A DNA stretch of 35,837 bases from contig JAEZRV010000071.1 of the NCBI GenBank assembly GCA_023444055.1, forward strand, positions 1-35,837, given 5' to 3'. Each line of letters starts with the position of its first letter. Position 1 is the stretch's first letter. Shown piece after piece: positions 1 through 6,994 of the stretch. Origin of the DNA: Bacillota bacterium (GTDB taxonomy: Bacteria > Bacillota > Clostridia > Acetivibrionales > DSM-1351). Position numbers and translations under genes: made by a program. Under the pieces are notes generated by a model. The model was not told where the DNA came from, searched no databases, and saw nothing but the letters and a program-made list of their open reading frames with translations.

Positions 1-74
1 ACACGGAAGTTAAGCATCTCAGTGCTGATAATACTTGGCTGGCGACGGCCTGGGAAAGTAAGTCTCTGCCAGAA
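1..74 (+). rRNA. rrf: 5S ribosomal RNA, 3' part (5' end outside window)
   Basis: The window opens inside a 5S rRNA: ACACGGAAGTTAAGC is the conserved loop B/helix III segment, followed by a loop E/helix IV region and a 3' strand (GTCTCTGCCAGA) of the terminal stem. The 5' half lies before the window. A terminator hairpin follows within 10 bases, so this is the end of an rRNA operon. The exact mature 3' end is uncertain by a few bases because the pairing 5' strand is not visible. Confidence 0.93.
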
Positions 75-80
75 TTATAT

Positions 81-116
81 CAGAGTTCCGAGTGAATAGC
101 TTGGAACTCTGTTTTG
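81..116 (+). terminator. Intrinsic terminator of the rRNA operon
   Basis: CAGAGTTCC (81-89) and GGAACTCTG (103-111) form a perfect 9-bp stem with a short loop, directly followed by TTTTGTT. It lies just after the 5S gene and would end rRNA transcription. Confidence 0.9.
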
Positions 117-388
117 TTATATATATAGATTTGTTTTATATCCTAAAATTGCAGTTGAAGCCTAAATTCCGATGAAAATTTAACATACATACTAAAATAT
201 CTACTTAAGCATATTTTAAAAAGTATATTATTTCTGTAAGTGGTAATTTTAATATATACAAAACTACACTGCCCTATTTATAAGGGCTTCAAATGTATGT
301 TATGCAAAATCCGAAAAGTTGATAGTGGTAGAATTTAACTTTCCAATCGAGGATGCAAAGACATGCAAAAATTAAATAAAAATAAGTA
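117..388 (+). other. Non-coding region with a possible H-type pseudoknot (155-301)
   Basis: No convincing gene is present. Two pairs of complementary segments are interleaved: TTGAAGCC (155-162) can pair with GGCTTCAA (285-292), and AACATACAT (182-190) can pair with ATGTATGTT (293-301). The order a-b-a'-b', with a' and b' directly adjacent, is the topology of a coaxially stacked pseudoknot. A local hairpin GCCCT/AGGGC (271-288) would compete with it. It may be an unrecognised small RNA, or decayed sequence behind the rRNA operon; no clear promoter for it was seen. Confidence 0.3.
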
Positions 389-417
389 TTGCAAAAGAAC
401 AAAATATGTAGTAAAAT
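389..417 (+). promoter_or_regulatory. Sigma-A-type promoter of the S10 operon
   Basis: TTGCAA (389-394) and TAAAAT (412-417) are separated by exactly 17 bases. The predicted start near 424 would give a leader of about 280 nt before rpsJ. A second candidate, TTGCGT (533-538) with a perfect TATAAT (556-561) at 17 bases, lies closer to the gene but would start just before the terminator at 573. Confidence 0.65.
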
Positions 418-423
418 ATTGAA

Positions 424-618
424 TGTTGTGGCGAAGGCATACGATGACGTAGGAGATTGCTATTCATAGAAATAGGTAACTTCTGCTGAGAATGTCCGAT
501 TCAAGAAACCGGGCGACAAGTCACTGTACATTTTGCGTTATATAATGCTGTGTAATATAATCGCTTTAAATGCCCAGGTTAAGTTTGTCCATTAGGATAA
601 GAACGATCCTGGGTTTTT
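424..618 (+). promoter_or_regulatory. S10 operon leader RNA with terminator/antiterminator (attenuator)
   Basis: The 5' leader ends in a strong intrinsic terminator: CCCAGG (573-578) pairs with CCTGGG (608-613) around an inner GTCC/GGAT helix, followed by TTTTT (614-618). An upstream segment AACCGGGCG (507-515) can pair with TGCCCAGGTT (571-580) with one bulged A, which would capture the 5' arm of the terminator. A further imperfect hairpin, CTATT/AATAG with an extended flank, lies at 451-485. Mutually exclusive folds are the hallmark of transcription attenuation. The ligand is unknown; a ribosomal protein of the operon is the natural guess, since autogenous leaders are the rule for such operons. 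I do not recognise a described leader family. Confidence 0.6.
573..618 (+). terminator. Intrinsic terminator in the rpsJ leader
   Basis: Stem CCCAGG/CCTGGG with an inner partly paired arm (584-602) and a run of five T. It sits after the promoter and 88 bases before rpsJ, so it must be read through for the operon to be expressed. Confidence 0.75.
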
Positions 619-705
619 ATATAAAACGTTATGAAACACCCGGCGTAGTGTACAGAACAATACTTGTTGTACGTAACCAAATACAACGTACGAGGAGGTA
701 TATGT

Positions 706-1017
706 ATGTCAAACAAACAGAAAATACGTATCAGATTAAAAGCGTTCGATCATCAGGTATTAGATCAATCAGCTGAGAAGATTGTTGAAACTGCAAAGAG
801 GACAGGAGCTAGAGTTTCAGGACCAGTTCCACTCCCTACTGAAAAAGAGGTAATTACAATCTTAAGAGCTCCACACAAATACAAGGACTCTAGAGAACAG
901 TTCGAAATGAGAACTCATAAGAGATTGATTGATATTCTTCTTCCAACGCCAAAAACTGTTGACGCATTGATGAGACTGGATCTTCCAGCTGGCGTAGATA
1001 TAGAAATTAAACTTTAA
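706..1017 (+). CDS. rpsJ: 30S ribosomal protein S10
   Basis: First gene of the S10 operon, 103 residues, the family's usual length. S10 sits in the 30S head and, as NusE, also joins transcription antitermination with NusB. The sequence has the typical start (KIRIRLKAFDHQVLDQSAEKI), the PLPTEK segment and the C-terminal LPAGVDIEIKL. An in-frame ATG at 664 would add 14 residues, but GAGGAGG at 692-698 lies 7 bases before the ATG at 706, so 706 is chosen. Expression is expected to depend on the attenuator upstream. Confidence 0.97.
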   Translation: MSNKQKIRIRLKAFDHQVLDQSAEKIVETAKRTGARVSGPVPLPTEKEVITILRAPHKYKDSREQFEMRTHKRLIDILLPTPKTVDALMRLDLPAGVDIEIKL

Positions 1018-1047
1018 TTTTTTATATTGTCAGGATGAATAGGTCAT

Positions 1048-1085
1048 GTTCATATCGTGAAATACATTCACGCAGACATATGAAC
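1048..1085 (+). other. Structured hairpin between rpsJ and rplC
   Basis: GTTCATAT (1048-1055) pairs perfectly with ATATGAAC (1078-1085), and inside it GTGAA (1057-1061) pairs with TTCAC (1067-1071). There is no T-run, so it is not a terminator. It ends 26 bases before the rplC start and could be an mRNA stability, processing or protein-binding element. Confidence 0.55.
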
Positions 1086-1110
1086 CAATAACCATAGGAG
1101 GTAATTTTAT

Positions 1111-1749
1111 ATGAAAAAGGGAATGATAGGTAAGAAAATAGGAATGACCCAAATATTTGACGAAAAAGGATTGGTTATACCAGTAACAGTTATCGAAGCA
1201 GGTCCATTAACTGTTGTACAGAAGAAAACAGTTGAAACTGATGGGTATGATGCAATAAAGGTTGGATATTTGAAGGTTCAAGAAAAGAAGCTAAGTAAAC
1301 CAAAATTAGGTCAATTTACAAAGCTCAAACTCGCTCCAATGAAATATCTTAAAGAGTTTAAATTTGAAGATGTTTCAGGTTACGAAGTTGGACAGGAAAT
1401 CAAAGCTGAGGACATGTTCCAATCTGGAGATAAAATAGACGTAACTGGTATCTCTAAAGGTAAAGGATTTGCAGGTGTTATTAAAAGATTTGGTCAAAAG
1501 ACTGGTCCATTAACTCATGGTTCTATGTATCATAGAAGGACTGGTTCATTGGGTTCAGGTACAACACCAGGTAGAGTAATTAGGGGAAAGAAGATGCCAG
1601 GTCATATGGGTATGGATAAAATAACAGTTCAAAATCTTGAAGTTGTTAGAGTTGACGCTGAGAGAAACCTTATTCTAATTAAGGGAGCTGTTCCAGGACC
1701 AAAGGGTGGATTGCTTGTTATTAAAAATACGGTTAAGTCCGGTAAATAA
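1111..1749 (+). CDS. rplC: 50S ribosomal protein L3
   Basis: 212 residues, standard length. L3 is an early-assembly 50S protein near the peptidyl-transferase centre. It begins KKGMIGKKIGMTQIFDEKG, carries the central KGKGFAGVIKRFGQ...THGSMYHRRTGSLGS loop that reaches into the ribosome core, and ends with the GHMGMDKITVQNLEVVRVD segment of the family. AGGAGG lies 8-9 bases upstream. It is second in the operon, after a 93-base gap that contains a stable hairpin. Confidence 0.97.
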   Translation: MKKGMIGKKIGMTQIFDEKGLVIPVTVIEAGPLTVVQKKTVETDGYDAIKVGYLKVQEKKLSKPKLGQFTKLKLAPMKYLKEFKFEDVSGYEVGQEIKAEDMFQSGDKIDVTGISKGKGFAGVIKRFGQKTGPLTHGSMYHRRTGSLGSGTTPGRVIRGKKMPGHMGMDKITVQNLEVVRVDAERNLILIKGAVPGPKGGLLVIKNTVKSGK

Positions 1750-1774
1750 TAACGTTGAAGGGAGGACGTAACAC

Positions 1775-2398
1775 ATGCCAAAGGTTGATTTATATAACAT
1801 GAAGGGTGAAGTAGTTGGAGATATCCAGCTTAGCGATAATGTTTTTGGTGTAGAAATAAATGAATTAGCACTTCACACAGTAGTAGTTAATCAGTTAGCA
1901 AATAAAAGACAGGGAACTCAGTCTACTAAAACCAAGAGTGAAGTTCGAGGTGGTGGTAAGAAGCCATGGAGACAAAAGGGAACTGGTCGTGCAAGACAAG
2001 GAAGTATCCGTTCAGCTCAGTGGATTAAAGGTGGTATTGTATTAGGACCTAAGCCACGTAGCTATAAATATACTCTTCCTAAGAAATTAAAGCGTATTGC
2101 TTTAAAATCTGCATTGACATCTAAGGTATCTGGAAATGAAATATTAGTACTAGATGCTATAACATTGGATGCAATAAAGACAAAATCAATGGTAAGCGTT
2201 CTTAATAGCCTTAAAATTGATTCAACTGCATTAATTGTAATTGATTCAAACAATGAGAATGTTATTAAGTCTGCAAAAAATATTCCTGGAGTTAAGACTG
2301 CATTTGTAAATACTATCAATGTTTTTGACATATTGAAGTATGACAAATTCATTATAACAAAGGATGTTGTTGAAAAGGTTGAGGAGGTGTACGCATAA
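1775..2398 (+). CDS. rplD: 50S ribosomal protein L4
   Basis: 207 residues. L4 binds 23S rRNA domain I and its long loop lines the exit tunnel; that loop is seen at about residues 50-85 (EVRGGGKKPWRQKGTGRARQ). In E. coli L4 also represses its own operon through the S10 leader, which makes it a candidate ligand for the different leader found here; that is inference. The stop codon overlaps the rplW start by one base (TAATG), so translation is probably coupled. Confidence 0.96.
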   Translation: MPKVDLYNMKGEVVGDIQLSDNVFGVEINELALHTVVVNQLANKRQGTQSTKTKSEVRGGGKKPWRQKGTGRARQGSIRSAQWIKGGIVLGPKPRSYKYTLPKKLKRIALKSALTSKVSGNEILVLDAITLDAIKTKSMVSVLNSLKIDSTALIVIDSNNENVIKSAKNIPGVKTAFVNTINVFDILKYDKFIITKDVVEKVEEVYA

Positions 2399-2751
2399 TG
2401 AGATTACCACAGGACATTATTCTTAAGCCATATATTACTGAAAAAAGTAATATGGAAATCGCTTCTGGAAAGTACACTTTTATAGTTGATGTTAATTCAA
2501 CAAAGACCGAAGTCAGAAAAGCGGTTGAAGCATTGTTTAATGTAAAAGTAATACAAGTAAACACAATGAATTATGATGGTAAAATTAAGCGCACTGGTGT
2601 TCATGAAGGACCACGTCCAGCTTGGAAAAAAGCCATTGTTAAAATAGATACTGATCCAAAGCCAGTTGAATACTTGACTAAGGGTGGTAAGACAGTATCA
2701 AATGCTAAGAAATACAAATCAAGCATTGAAGAATTTGGTGTTGCTCAGTAA
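2398..2751 (+). CDS. rplW: 50S ribosomal protein L23
   Basis: 117 residues. L23 lies at the exit-tunnel mouth and is the docking site for trigger factor and SRP. The N-terminus (LPQDIILKPYITEKS) and the KTEVRKAVEALFNVKV segment are family hallmarks. It is about 20 residues longer than many bacterial L23, the extra part being a basic C-terminal tail (KGGKTVSNAKKYKSSIEEFG). The start overlaps the rplD stop. Confidence 0.96.
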   Translation: MRLPQDIILKPYITEKSNMEIASGKYTFIVDVNSTKTEVRKAVEALFNVKVIQVNTMNYDGKIKRTGVHEGPRPAWKKAIVKIDTDPKPVEYLTKGGKTVSNAKKYKSSIEEFGVAQ

Positions 2752-2781
2752 AAAGTTTTAGTTATAAAGGAGTGAGAAGAG

Positions 2782-3615
2782 ATGGCAGTAAAAAAGTATA
2801 GTCCTACAACCCCTGCTAGAAGGTTTATGACATCACTTGATTATTCAGAATTATCAAAAGTTGAACCTGAGAAGTCATTACTAGAACCTAAAAGCAAAAA
2901 CGGGGGAAGAAATGCATTTGGTAGAATTACTGTTCGTCATCAAGGCGGCGGTAATAGACAAAAATATAGAGTTATAGATTTTAAAAGAGATAAAGATGGA
3001 ATCAAAGCAAAAGTTGCTACGATAGAATATGATCCTAATAGGACTGCAAATATTGCACTTCTTAACTATGTTGATGGTGAAAAGAGATATATTCTCGCAC
3101 CGTTAGGATTAAGTATAGGCGATATAGTAGAGTCAGGTCAATCAGCTGATATTAAAGCAGGTAATGCACTTCCACTATCACACATCCCTCTTGGTTCATT
3201 AATTCATAATATTGAACTTAAGCCGGGTAAGGGTGGACAATTGGTAAGATCAGCAGGTAATTCTGCACAGCTTATGGCAAAAGAAGGCGAATATGCTCAG
3301 GTAAGACTACCATCTGGTGAAGTTCGTATGATTAGAATTAATTGTAAAGCGACTATCGGTCAGATAGGTAATATCGAACACGAGAATATAAAGGTTGGTA
3401 AGGCTGGTAGAAAAAGATGGATGGGAATCAGACCTACAGTACGTGGTGTTGTTATGAATCCATGTGATCACCCTCACGGTGGTGGAGAAGGTAAATCACC
3501 TATCGGTAGACCAAGTCCAGTTACTCCTTGGGGTAAACCAACTCTTGGCTATAAGACAAGAAAGAAGAAGAATAGTTCAGATAAATTTATTGTTAAGAGA
3601 AGAAATCAAAAGTAA
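2782..3615 (+). CDS. rplB: 50S ribosomal protein L2
   Basis: 277 residues, full length. L2 is a primary 23S rRNA-binding protein needed for subunit joining and peptidyl-transferase activity. The conserved GRITVRHQGGGNRQKYRVIDFKR and the C-terminal NPCDHPHGGGEGKSPIGR loop, which contains the functionally important histidine, are intact. AAGGAGTGAG lies in front of the ATG. Confidence 0.97.
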   Translation: MAVKKYSPTTPARRFMTSLDYSELSKVEPEKSLLEPKSKNGGRNAFGRITVRHQGGGNRQKYRVIDFKRDKDGIKAKVATIEYDPNRTANIALLNYVDGEKRYILAPLGLSIGDIVESGQSADIKAGNALPLSHIPLGSLIHNIELKPGKGGQLVRSAGNSAQLMAKEGEYAQVRLPSGEVRMIRINCKATIGQIGNIEHENIKVGKAGRKRWMGIRPTVRGVVMNPCDHPHGGGEGKSPIGRPSPVTPWGKPTLGYKTRKKKNSSDKFIVKRRNQK

Positions 3616-3620
3616 TATAT

Positions 3621-3678
3621 AAGGATGGGCTTTTGGAAGCTTGGAAGTGAGAGCGGTGTAGCCGCTCCGCCATATCCT
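3621..3678 (+). other. Structured RNA element between rplB and rpsS
   Basis: AGGAT (3622-3626) pairs with ATCCT (3674-3678), continued by GG with CC past a two-base bulge. It encloses a perfect hairpin, GAGCGG (3651-3656) with CCGCTC (3662-3667). There is no T-run, so it is not a terminator. A branched element of this kind in a ribosomal operon could be a processing or autoregulatory site. Confidence 0.5.
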
Positions 3679-3708
3679 AGAGATGCTGGCGAAGGGAGGA
3701 TTTAGAAC

Positions 3709-3990
3709 ATGAGTAGATCAGTAAAAAAAGGACCTTACGTGTTAGATTCATTGATGAAAAAGATTGAAGAAATGAATAAGGCTAATGAAAAGAAAGTTAT
3801 TAAGACTTGGTCAAGAGCTTCAACTATATTCCCTCAAATGGTCGGACATACAATTGCTGTTCATGATGGAAAGAAGCATGTACCAGTTTTTTTAACAGAA
3901 GAAATGGTTGGTCACAAGCTTGGTGAATTCGCACCGACTAGAACATATAAGGGACACGGTGGCAATGAGAAATCAACTTCACTAAGATAA
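3709..3990 (+). CDS. rpsS: 30S ribosomal protein S19
   Basis: 93 residues, normal length. S19 sits in the 30S head with S13 and touches the intersubunit bridge. Motifs: SRSVKKGPYV at the start, TWSRASTIFPQMVGHTIAVHDGKKHVPV in the middle and KLGEFAPTRTYKGHG near the end. A GGGAGG site precedes the ATG. The upstream gap carries a branched hairpin. Confidence 0.97.
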   Translation: MSRSVKKGPYVLDSLMKKIEEMNKANEKKVIKTWSRASTIFPQMVGHTIAVHDGKKHVPVFLTEEMVGHKLGEFAPTRTYKGHGGNEKSTSLR

Positions 3991-4056
3991 GTGCGATTGA
4001 TTATTCAAACACTGAGATTATAAGTCTAAGATTAGAACTGAAAGGAGGCTATTCAG

Positions 4057-4533
4057 TTGGAGAAAAAGGTATTGTCCAAAGAGGAGCTATTAAAAAATAA
4101 AGATCAAATATTAGCTGAACAAAATGCTAAACACAGAAAGTCAAATAAGCCTGCACTTCTTACTAAAAAAGAAAGAAAAGTTCTTGGTATTGGTAAGGAT
4201 GAAGGTAGAGCAGTATTAAAATATGCGCGTATATCATCTAGAAAAGTTAAAATAGTATTGGATTTAATTAAAGAAAAGGGTCTTGATGAGGCATATGCAA
4301 TTTTAAAGTTTACTCCAAAAGCAGCTGCAGAAGTTTTATATAAGATTCTTAAGTCAGCAGAGGCTAATGCAGTAAATAACAATGGTTTAAACTATGAAGA
4401 TCTTTTTGTTGCTGAGGCATATGCGACACAGGGACCTACATTAAAGAGAATTCAGCCACGTGCACAAGGTAGAGCATTTAAAATTCAAAAAAGAACAAGT
4501 CATATTACACTAGTTGTAAAAGAAAGACAATAA
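4057..4533 (+). CDS. rplV: 50S ribosomal protein L22 with N-terminal extension
   Basis: 158 residues from a TTG codon preceded by AAAGGAGG. The L22 core begins near residue 50 (GRAVLKYARISSRKVKIVLDLI) and has the tunnel beta-hairpin region (about 125-145: ATQGPTLKRIQPRAQGRAFKI), the macrolide-resistance hot spot of this family. The first 45-50 residues are a lysine/glutamate-rich, probably helical tail that most L22 proteins (about 110-115 residues) lack. Frame and ribosome-binding site support the long form; no better start with its own site is seen at the core. Confidence 0.94.
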   Translation: MEKKVLSKEELLKNKDQILAEQNAKHRKSNKPALLTKKERKVLGIGKDEGRAVLKYARISSRKVKIVLDLIKEKGLDEAYAILKFTPKAAAEVLYKILKSAEANAVNNNGLNYEDLFVAEAYATQGPTLKRIQPRAQGRAFKIQKRTSHITLVVKERQ

Positions 4534-4552
4534 GTGAAAAGGAGGTTGGATA

Positions 4553-5221
4553 ATGGGCCAGAAAATAAATCCACATGGATTCAGAATCGGGGTAATTAAA
4601 GATTGGGATACCAAATGGTATGCTAATAAGAAGACTTTTAGTAGTTATCTCGTTGAAGATGTTAAGATTAGAGACTTTATAAAAAAGAAACTTTATATAT
4701 CAGGTATATCAAGAATTGAGATTGATCGTGCTGCTAATAAAGTTAAAATAAATGTAAATACTGCAAAACCAGGTCTTGTAATTGGTAAGGGTGGACAAGG
4801 AATTGAAGATTTAAGAAAAGAAGTTGAAAAGTTAACAGGCAAGAGTGTTCTAATTAATATTACTGAGATTAAGTCTCCTGATACAGATGCTACACTCGTT
4901 GCAGAAAATATTGCATCACAGCTTGAGAAACGTATATCTTTCAGAAGAGCAATGAAGCAGTGTATGTCCAGAACAATGAAAAGTGGCGCTAAAGGTATAA
5001 AAACTGCATGCGCTGGTAGACTTGGTGGTGCTGAAATCGCAAGAACTGAGCATTATCATGAAGGAACTATTCCACTTCAAACACTTCGTGCTGATATAGA
5101 CTATGGTTTTGCTGAAGCAAATACAACCTATGGTAAGATTGGCGTAAAGGTATGGATATATAAAGGAGAAGTTCTTCCAGCTGTTAAGAAAGAGACAAAA
5201 GCGGAAGGAGGAGTTAAATAA
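4553..5221 (+). CDS. rpsC: 30S ribosomal protein S3
   Basis: 222 residues. S3 lies at the mRNA entry of the 30S subunit and has mRNA helicase activity with S4 and S5. It begins GQKINPHGFRIGVIKDWDTKWYA, contains a type II KH domain with the loop VIGKGGQGIEDL (about residues 76-87) and the C-terminal half GRLGGAEIARTEHYHEGTIPLQTLRADIDYG. Its stop overlaps the rplP start by one base. Confidence 0.97.
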   Translation: MGQKINPHGFRIGVIKDWDTKWYANKKTFSSYLVEDVKIRDFIKKKLYISGISRIEIDRAANKVKINVNTAKPGLVIGKGGQGIEDLRKEVEKLTGKSVLINITEIKSPDTDATLVAENIASQLEKRISFRRAMKQCMSRTMKSGAKGIKTACAGRLGGAEIARTEHYHEGTIPLQTLRADIDYGFAEANTTYGKIGVKVWIYKGEVLPAVKKETKAEGGVK

Positions 5222-5658
5222 TGTTAATGCCCAAAAGAGTAAAACGTAGAAGAGTTCACAGAGGCAGAATGACTGGTAAAGCAACCAGAGGTAATGTTGT
5301 TTCTAATGGTGAATTCGGCATTCAAGCTTTAGAGCCTGCTTGGATCACAAGCAATCAAATTGAAGCTGCCAGAATAGCAATGACTCGTTTTATTAAGCGT
5401 GGTGGTAAAGTTTGGATAAAGATATTCCCAGATAAGCCGGTAACAAAGAAACCTGCTGAGACTCGTATGGGTAGCGGTAAAGGTTCACCAGAGTACTGGG
5501 TAGCAGTAGTTAAACCAGGTAGAGTATTATTTGAAATCGCGGGTGTACCAGAGGAGACTGCAAGAGAGGCATTAAGACTTGCTATGCACAAACTTCCGGT
5601 AAAATGTAAATTTGTAACCCGTGAGGTAGAAATGGGTGGTGAAGCAAATGAAAGCTAG
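5221..5658 (+). CDS. rplP: 50S ribosomal protein L16
   Basis: 145 residues, standard. L16 organises the A-site region of 23S rRNA and the binding of L27. It starts MLMPKRVKRRRVHRGRMTG like other Firmicutes L16, and holds the loop GGKVWIKIFPDKPVTKKPAETRMGSGKG, the family signature. The ATG at 5221 is preferred over that at 5227 because GGAGGAG lies 7-8 bases before it and the family alignment includes the two extra residues. The end overlaps rpmC by 11 bases. Confidence 0.96.
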   Translation: MLMPKRVKRRRVHRGRMTGKATRGNVVSNGEFGIQALEPAWITSNQIEAARIAMTRFIKRGGKVWIKIFPDKPVTKKPAETRMGSGKGSPEYWVAVVKPGRVLFEIAGVPEETAREALRLAMHKLPVKCKFVTREVEMGGEANES

Positions 5659-5851
5659 TGAAATCAGAGAAAAAAACATGTTAGAGTTAAATAAGGAATT
5701 GGGCGATCTAAAGTCTGAACTCTTTAAGCTTAGATTTCAGCTTGCTACAAATCAGCTTGAAAACCCAATGAAGCTAAAGGATGTTAAAAAATCCATAGCT
5801 AAAGTTAAGACAATTATAAGGGAAAAAGAGCTTAGTGGTGCCGAAAAGTAA
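5648..5851 (+). CDS. rpmC: 50S ribosomal protein L29
   Basis: 67 residues, two-helix protein near the tunnel exit. It has the typical KASEIREKNMLELNKELGDLKSELFKLRFQLATNQLENPMKLKDVKKSIAKVKTII pattern, here split by the reader into two antiparallel helices. The ATG at 5648 lies inside the end of rplP (11-base overlap), with GGGTGG about 8 bases upstream; earlier in-frame GTG codons would give a start without a site. Confidence 0.95.
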   Translation: MKASEIREKNMLELNKELGDLKSELFKLRFQLATNQLENPMKLKDVKKSIAKVKTIIREKELSGAEK

Positions 5852-5931
5852 TTTTTTAATCAGATTGCTATAAGCTATTGAAAAACCTTAACCATAGAAG
5901 TGTGTAAGTATTCGGAAGGAGGTAATTTCAC

Positions 5932-6189
5932 TTGGTAGAAAGAGCGCTAAGAAAGACGCGAGTTGGAAAAGTTGTTAGCAATAAAATGGATAAAACTATT
6001 GTTGTTGCTATTGAAACTAGTGTAAAGCATCCGTTATACGGAAAGATAATTAAAAGAACTTATAAGCTAAAGGCACATGATGAAGAAAACAAGTGTAATA
6101 TAGGCGATAAAGTTAAAGTTATGGAAACAAGACCATTAAGTAAAGAAAAAAGATGGAGACTTGTTGAAATCGTTGAAAAGGCACAATAA
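5932..6189 (+). CDS. rpsQ: 30S ribosomal protein S17
   Basis: 85 residues, an OB-fold primary 16S rRNA binder. The family strand VGKVVSNKMDKTIVVAIE and the GDKVKVMETRPLSKEKRWRLVEI end are present. The start is a TTG, supported by GGAAGGAGG 8 bases upstream. It is the last gene of the S10 operon. Confidence 0.96.
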   Translation: MVERALRKTRVGKVVSNKMDKTIVVAIETSVKHPLYGKIIKRTYKLKAHDEENKCNIGDKVKVMETRPLSKEKRWRLVEIVEKAQ

Positions 6190-6232
6190 TTTTGTGTCAG
6201 TCTAAGTAGAAATATTGGAAGGAGGTACCATT

Positions 6233-6601
6233 ATGATTCAAGTCCAGTCTAGAATGAAGGTAGCTGATAACACTGGAGCTAAAGAACTTATGTGTATAAA
6301 AGTTCTTGGCGGTTCTTGGAGAAAGTATGCTAATATAGGTGATGTAATTGTTGCTTCAGTTAAAAATGCAACACCCGGCGGTGTTGTAAAGAAAGGTGAC
6401 GTAGTTAAGTGCGTTATTGTACGTTCAAAAAGAGGTGTTAGAAGAGCAGATGGTTCTTACATCAAATTTGATGAAAATGCTGCAGTAATAATAAAAGATG
6501 ATAAAACCCCAAGAGGTACTCGTATATTTGGACCTGTTGCAAGAGAATTAAGAGATAAAGAATTTATGAAGATAGTTTCTCTGGCACCAGAAGTATTGTA
6601 A
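6233..6601 (+). CDS. rplN: 50S ribosomal protein L14
   Basis: 122 residues, exactly the family length, from the ATG at 6233 with AAGGAGG 8 bases upstream; an in-frame ATG at 6215 would put the ribosome-binding site inside the gene. It begins MIQVQSRMKVADNTGAKELMCIKVLGG and ends in the conserved ARELRDKEFMKIVSLAPEVL. L14 is part of bridge B8 and the binding site of the silencing factor RsfS. First gene of the spc operon. Confidence 0.97.
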   Translation: MIQVQSRMKVADNTGAKELMCIKVLGGSWRKYANIGDVIVASVKNATPGGVVKKGDVVKCVIVRSKRGVRRADGSYIKFDENAAVIIKDDKTPRGTRIFGPVARELRDKEFMKIVSLAPEVL

Positions 6602-6619
6602 GGAAGGAGGCGGCTTAAT

Positions 6620-6967
6620 TTGGCTAACAAAATTCATGTAAAAAAGGAAGATACAGTACTTGTTCTTTCAGGTAAAGATAGAGGTAAAAAGGGCAAAGTA
6701 TTAAGCGTAAATCCTTCTACTAATCAAGTAATTGTTGAAGGCGTTAACATGGCAACAAAACATAAAAAGCCAAGAGGAAGATATCAACAAGGTGGAATTG
6801 TTCATCAGGAAGCTTCTATTAACAGTTCAAACGTAATGTTGGTTTGTGATAAATGTGGCAAGCCTACAAAGGTGGCTAAGACAATTCTTGACAATGGTGA
6901 GAAGGCAAGAACATGCAAGAAATGTAATGAAATAATTGAAATCGTAATTAATAAAAAAGATGTATAA
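6620..6967 (+). CDS. rplX: 50S ribosomal protein L24, zinc-ribbon form
   Basis: 115 residues from a TTG preceded by AAGGAGG. The KOW motif is near the N-terminus (VLVLSGKDRGKKGKVLSV). The C-terminal half carries two CxxC pairs (C76/C79 and C99/C102), a likely zinc ribbon, not present in every bacterial L24. L24 starts 50S assembly by binding 23S rRNA domain I. Confidence 0.96.
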   Translation: MANKIHVKKEDTVLVLSGKDRGKKGKVLSVNPSTNQVIVEGVNMATKHKKPRGRYQQGGIVHQEASINSSNVMLVCDKCGKPTKVAKTILDNGEKARTCKKCNEIIEIVINKKDV

Positions 6968-6994
6968 AAGCTCTACTGGAAGGAGGTAACGTGG

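Noticed and set aside
518..546. Promoter with TATAAT at 541-546 in the S10 leader
   Set aside because: The hexamer is perfect but the -35 position (AAGTCA at 518-523) is poor; the pairs at 389/412 and 533/556 are better.
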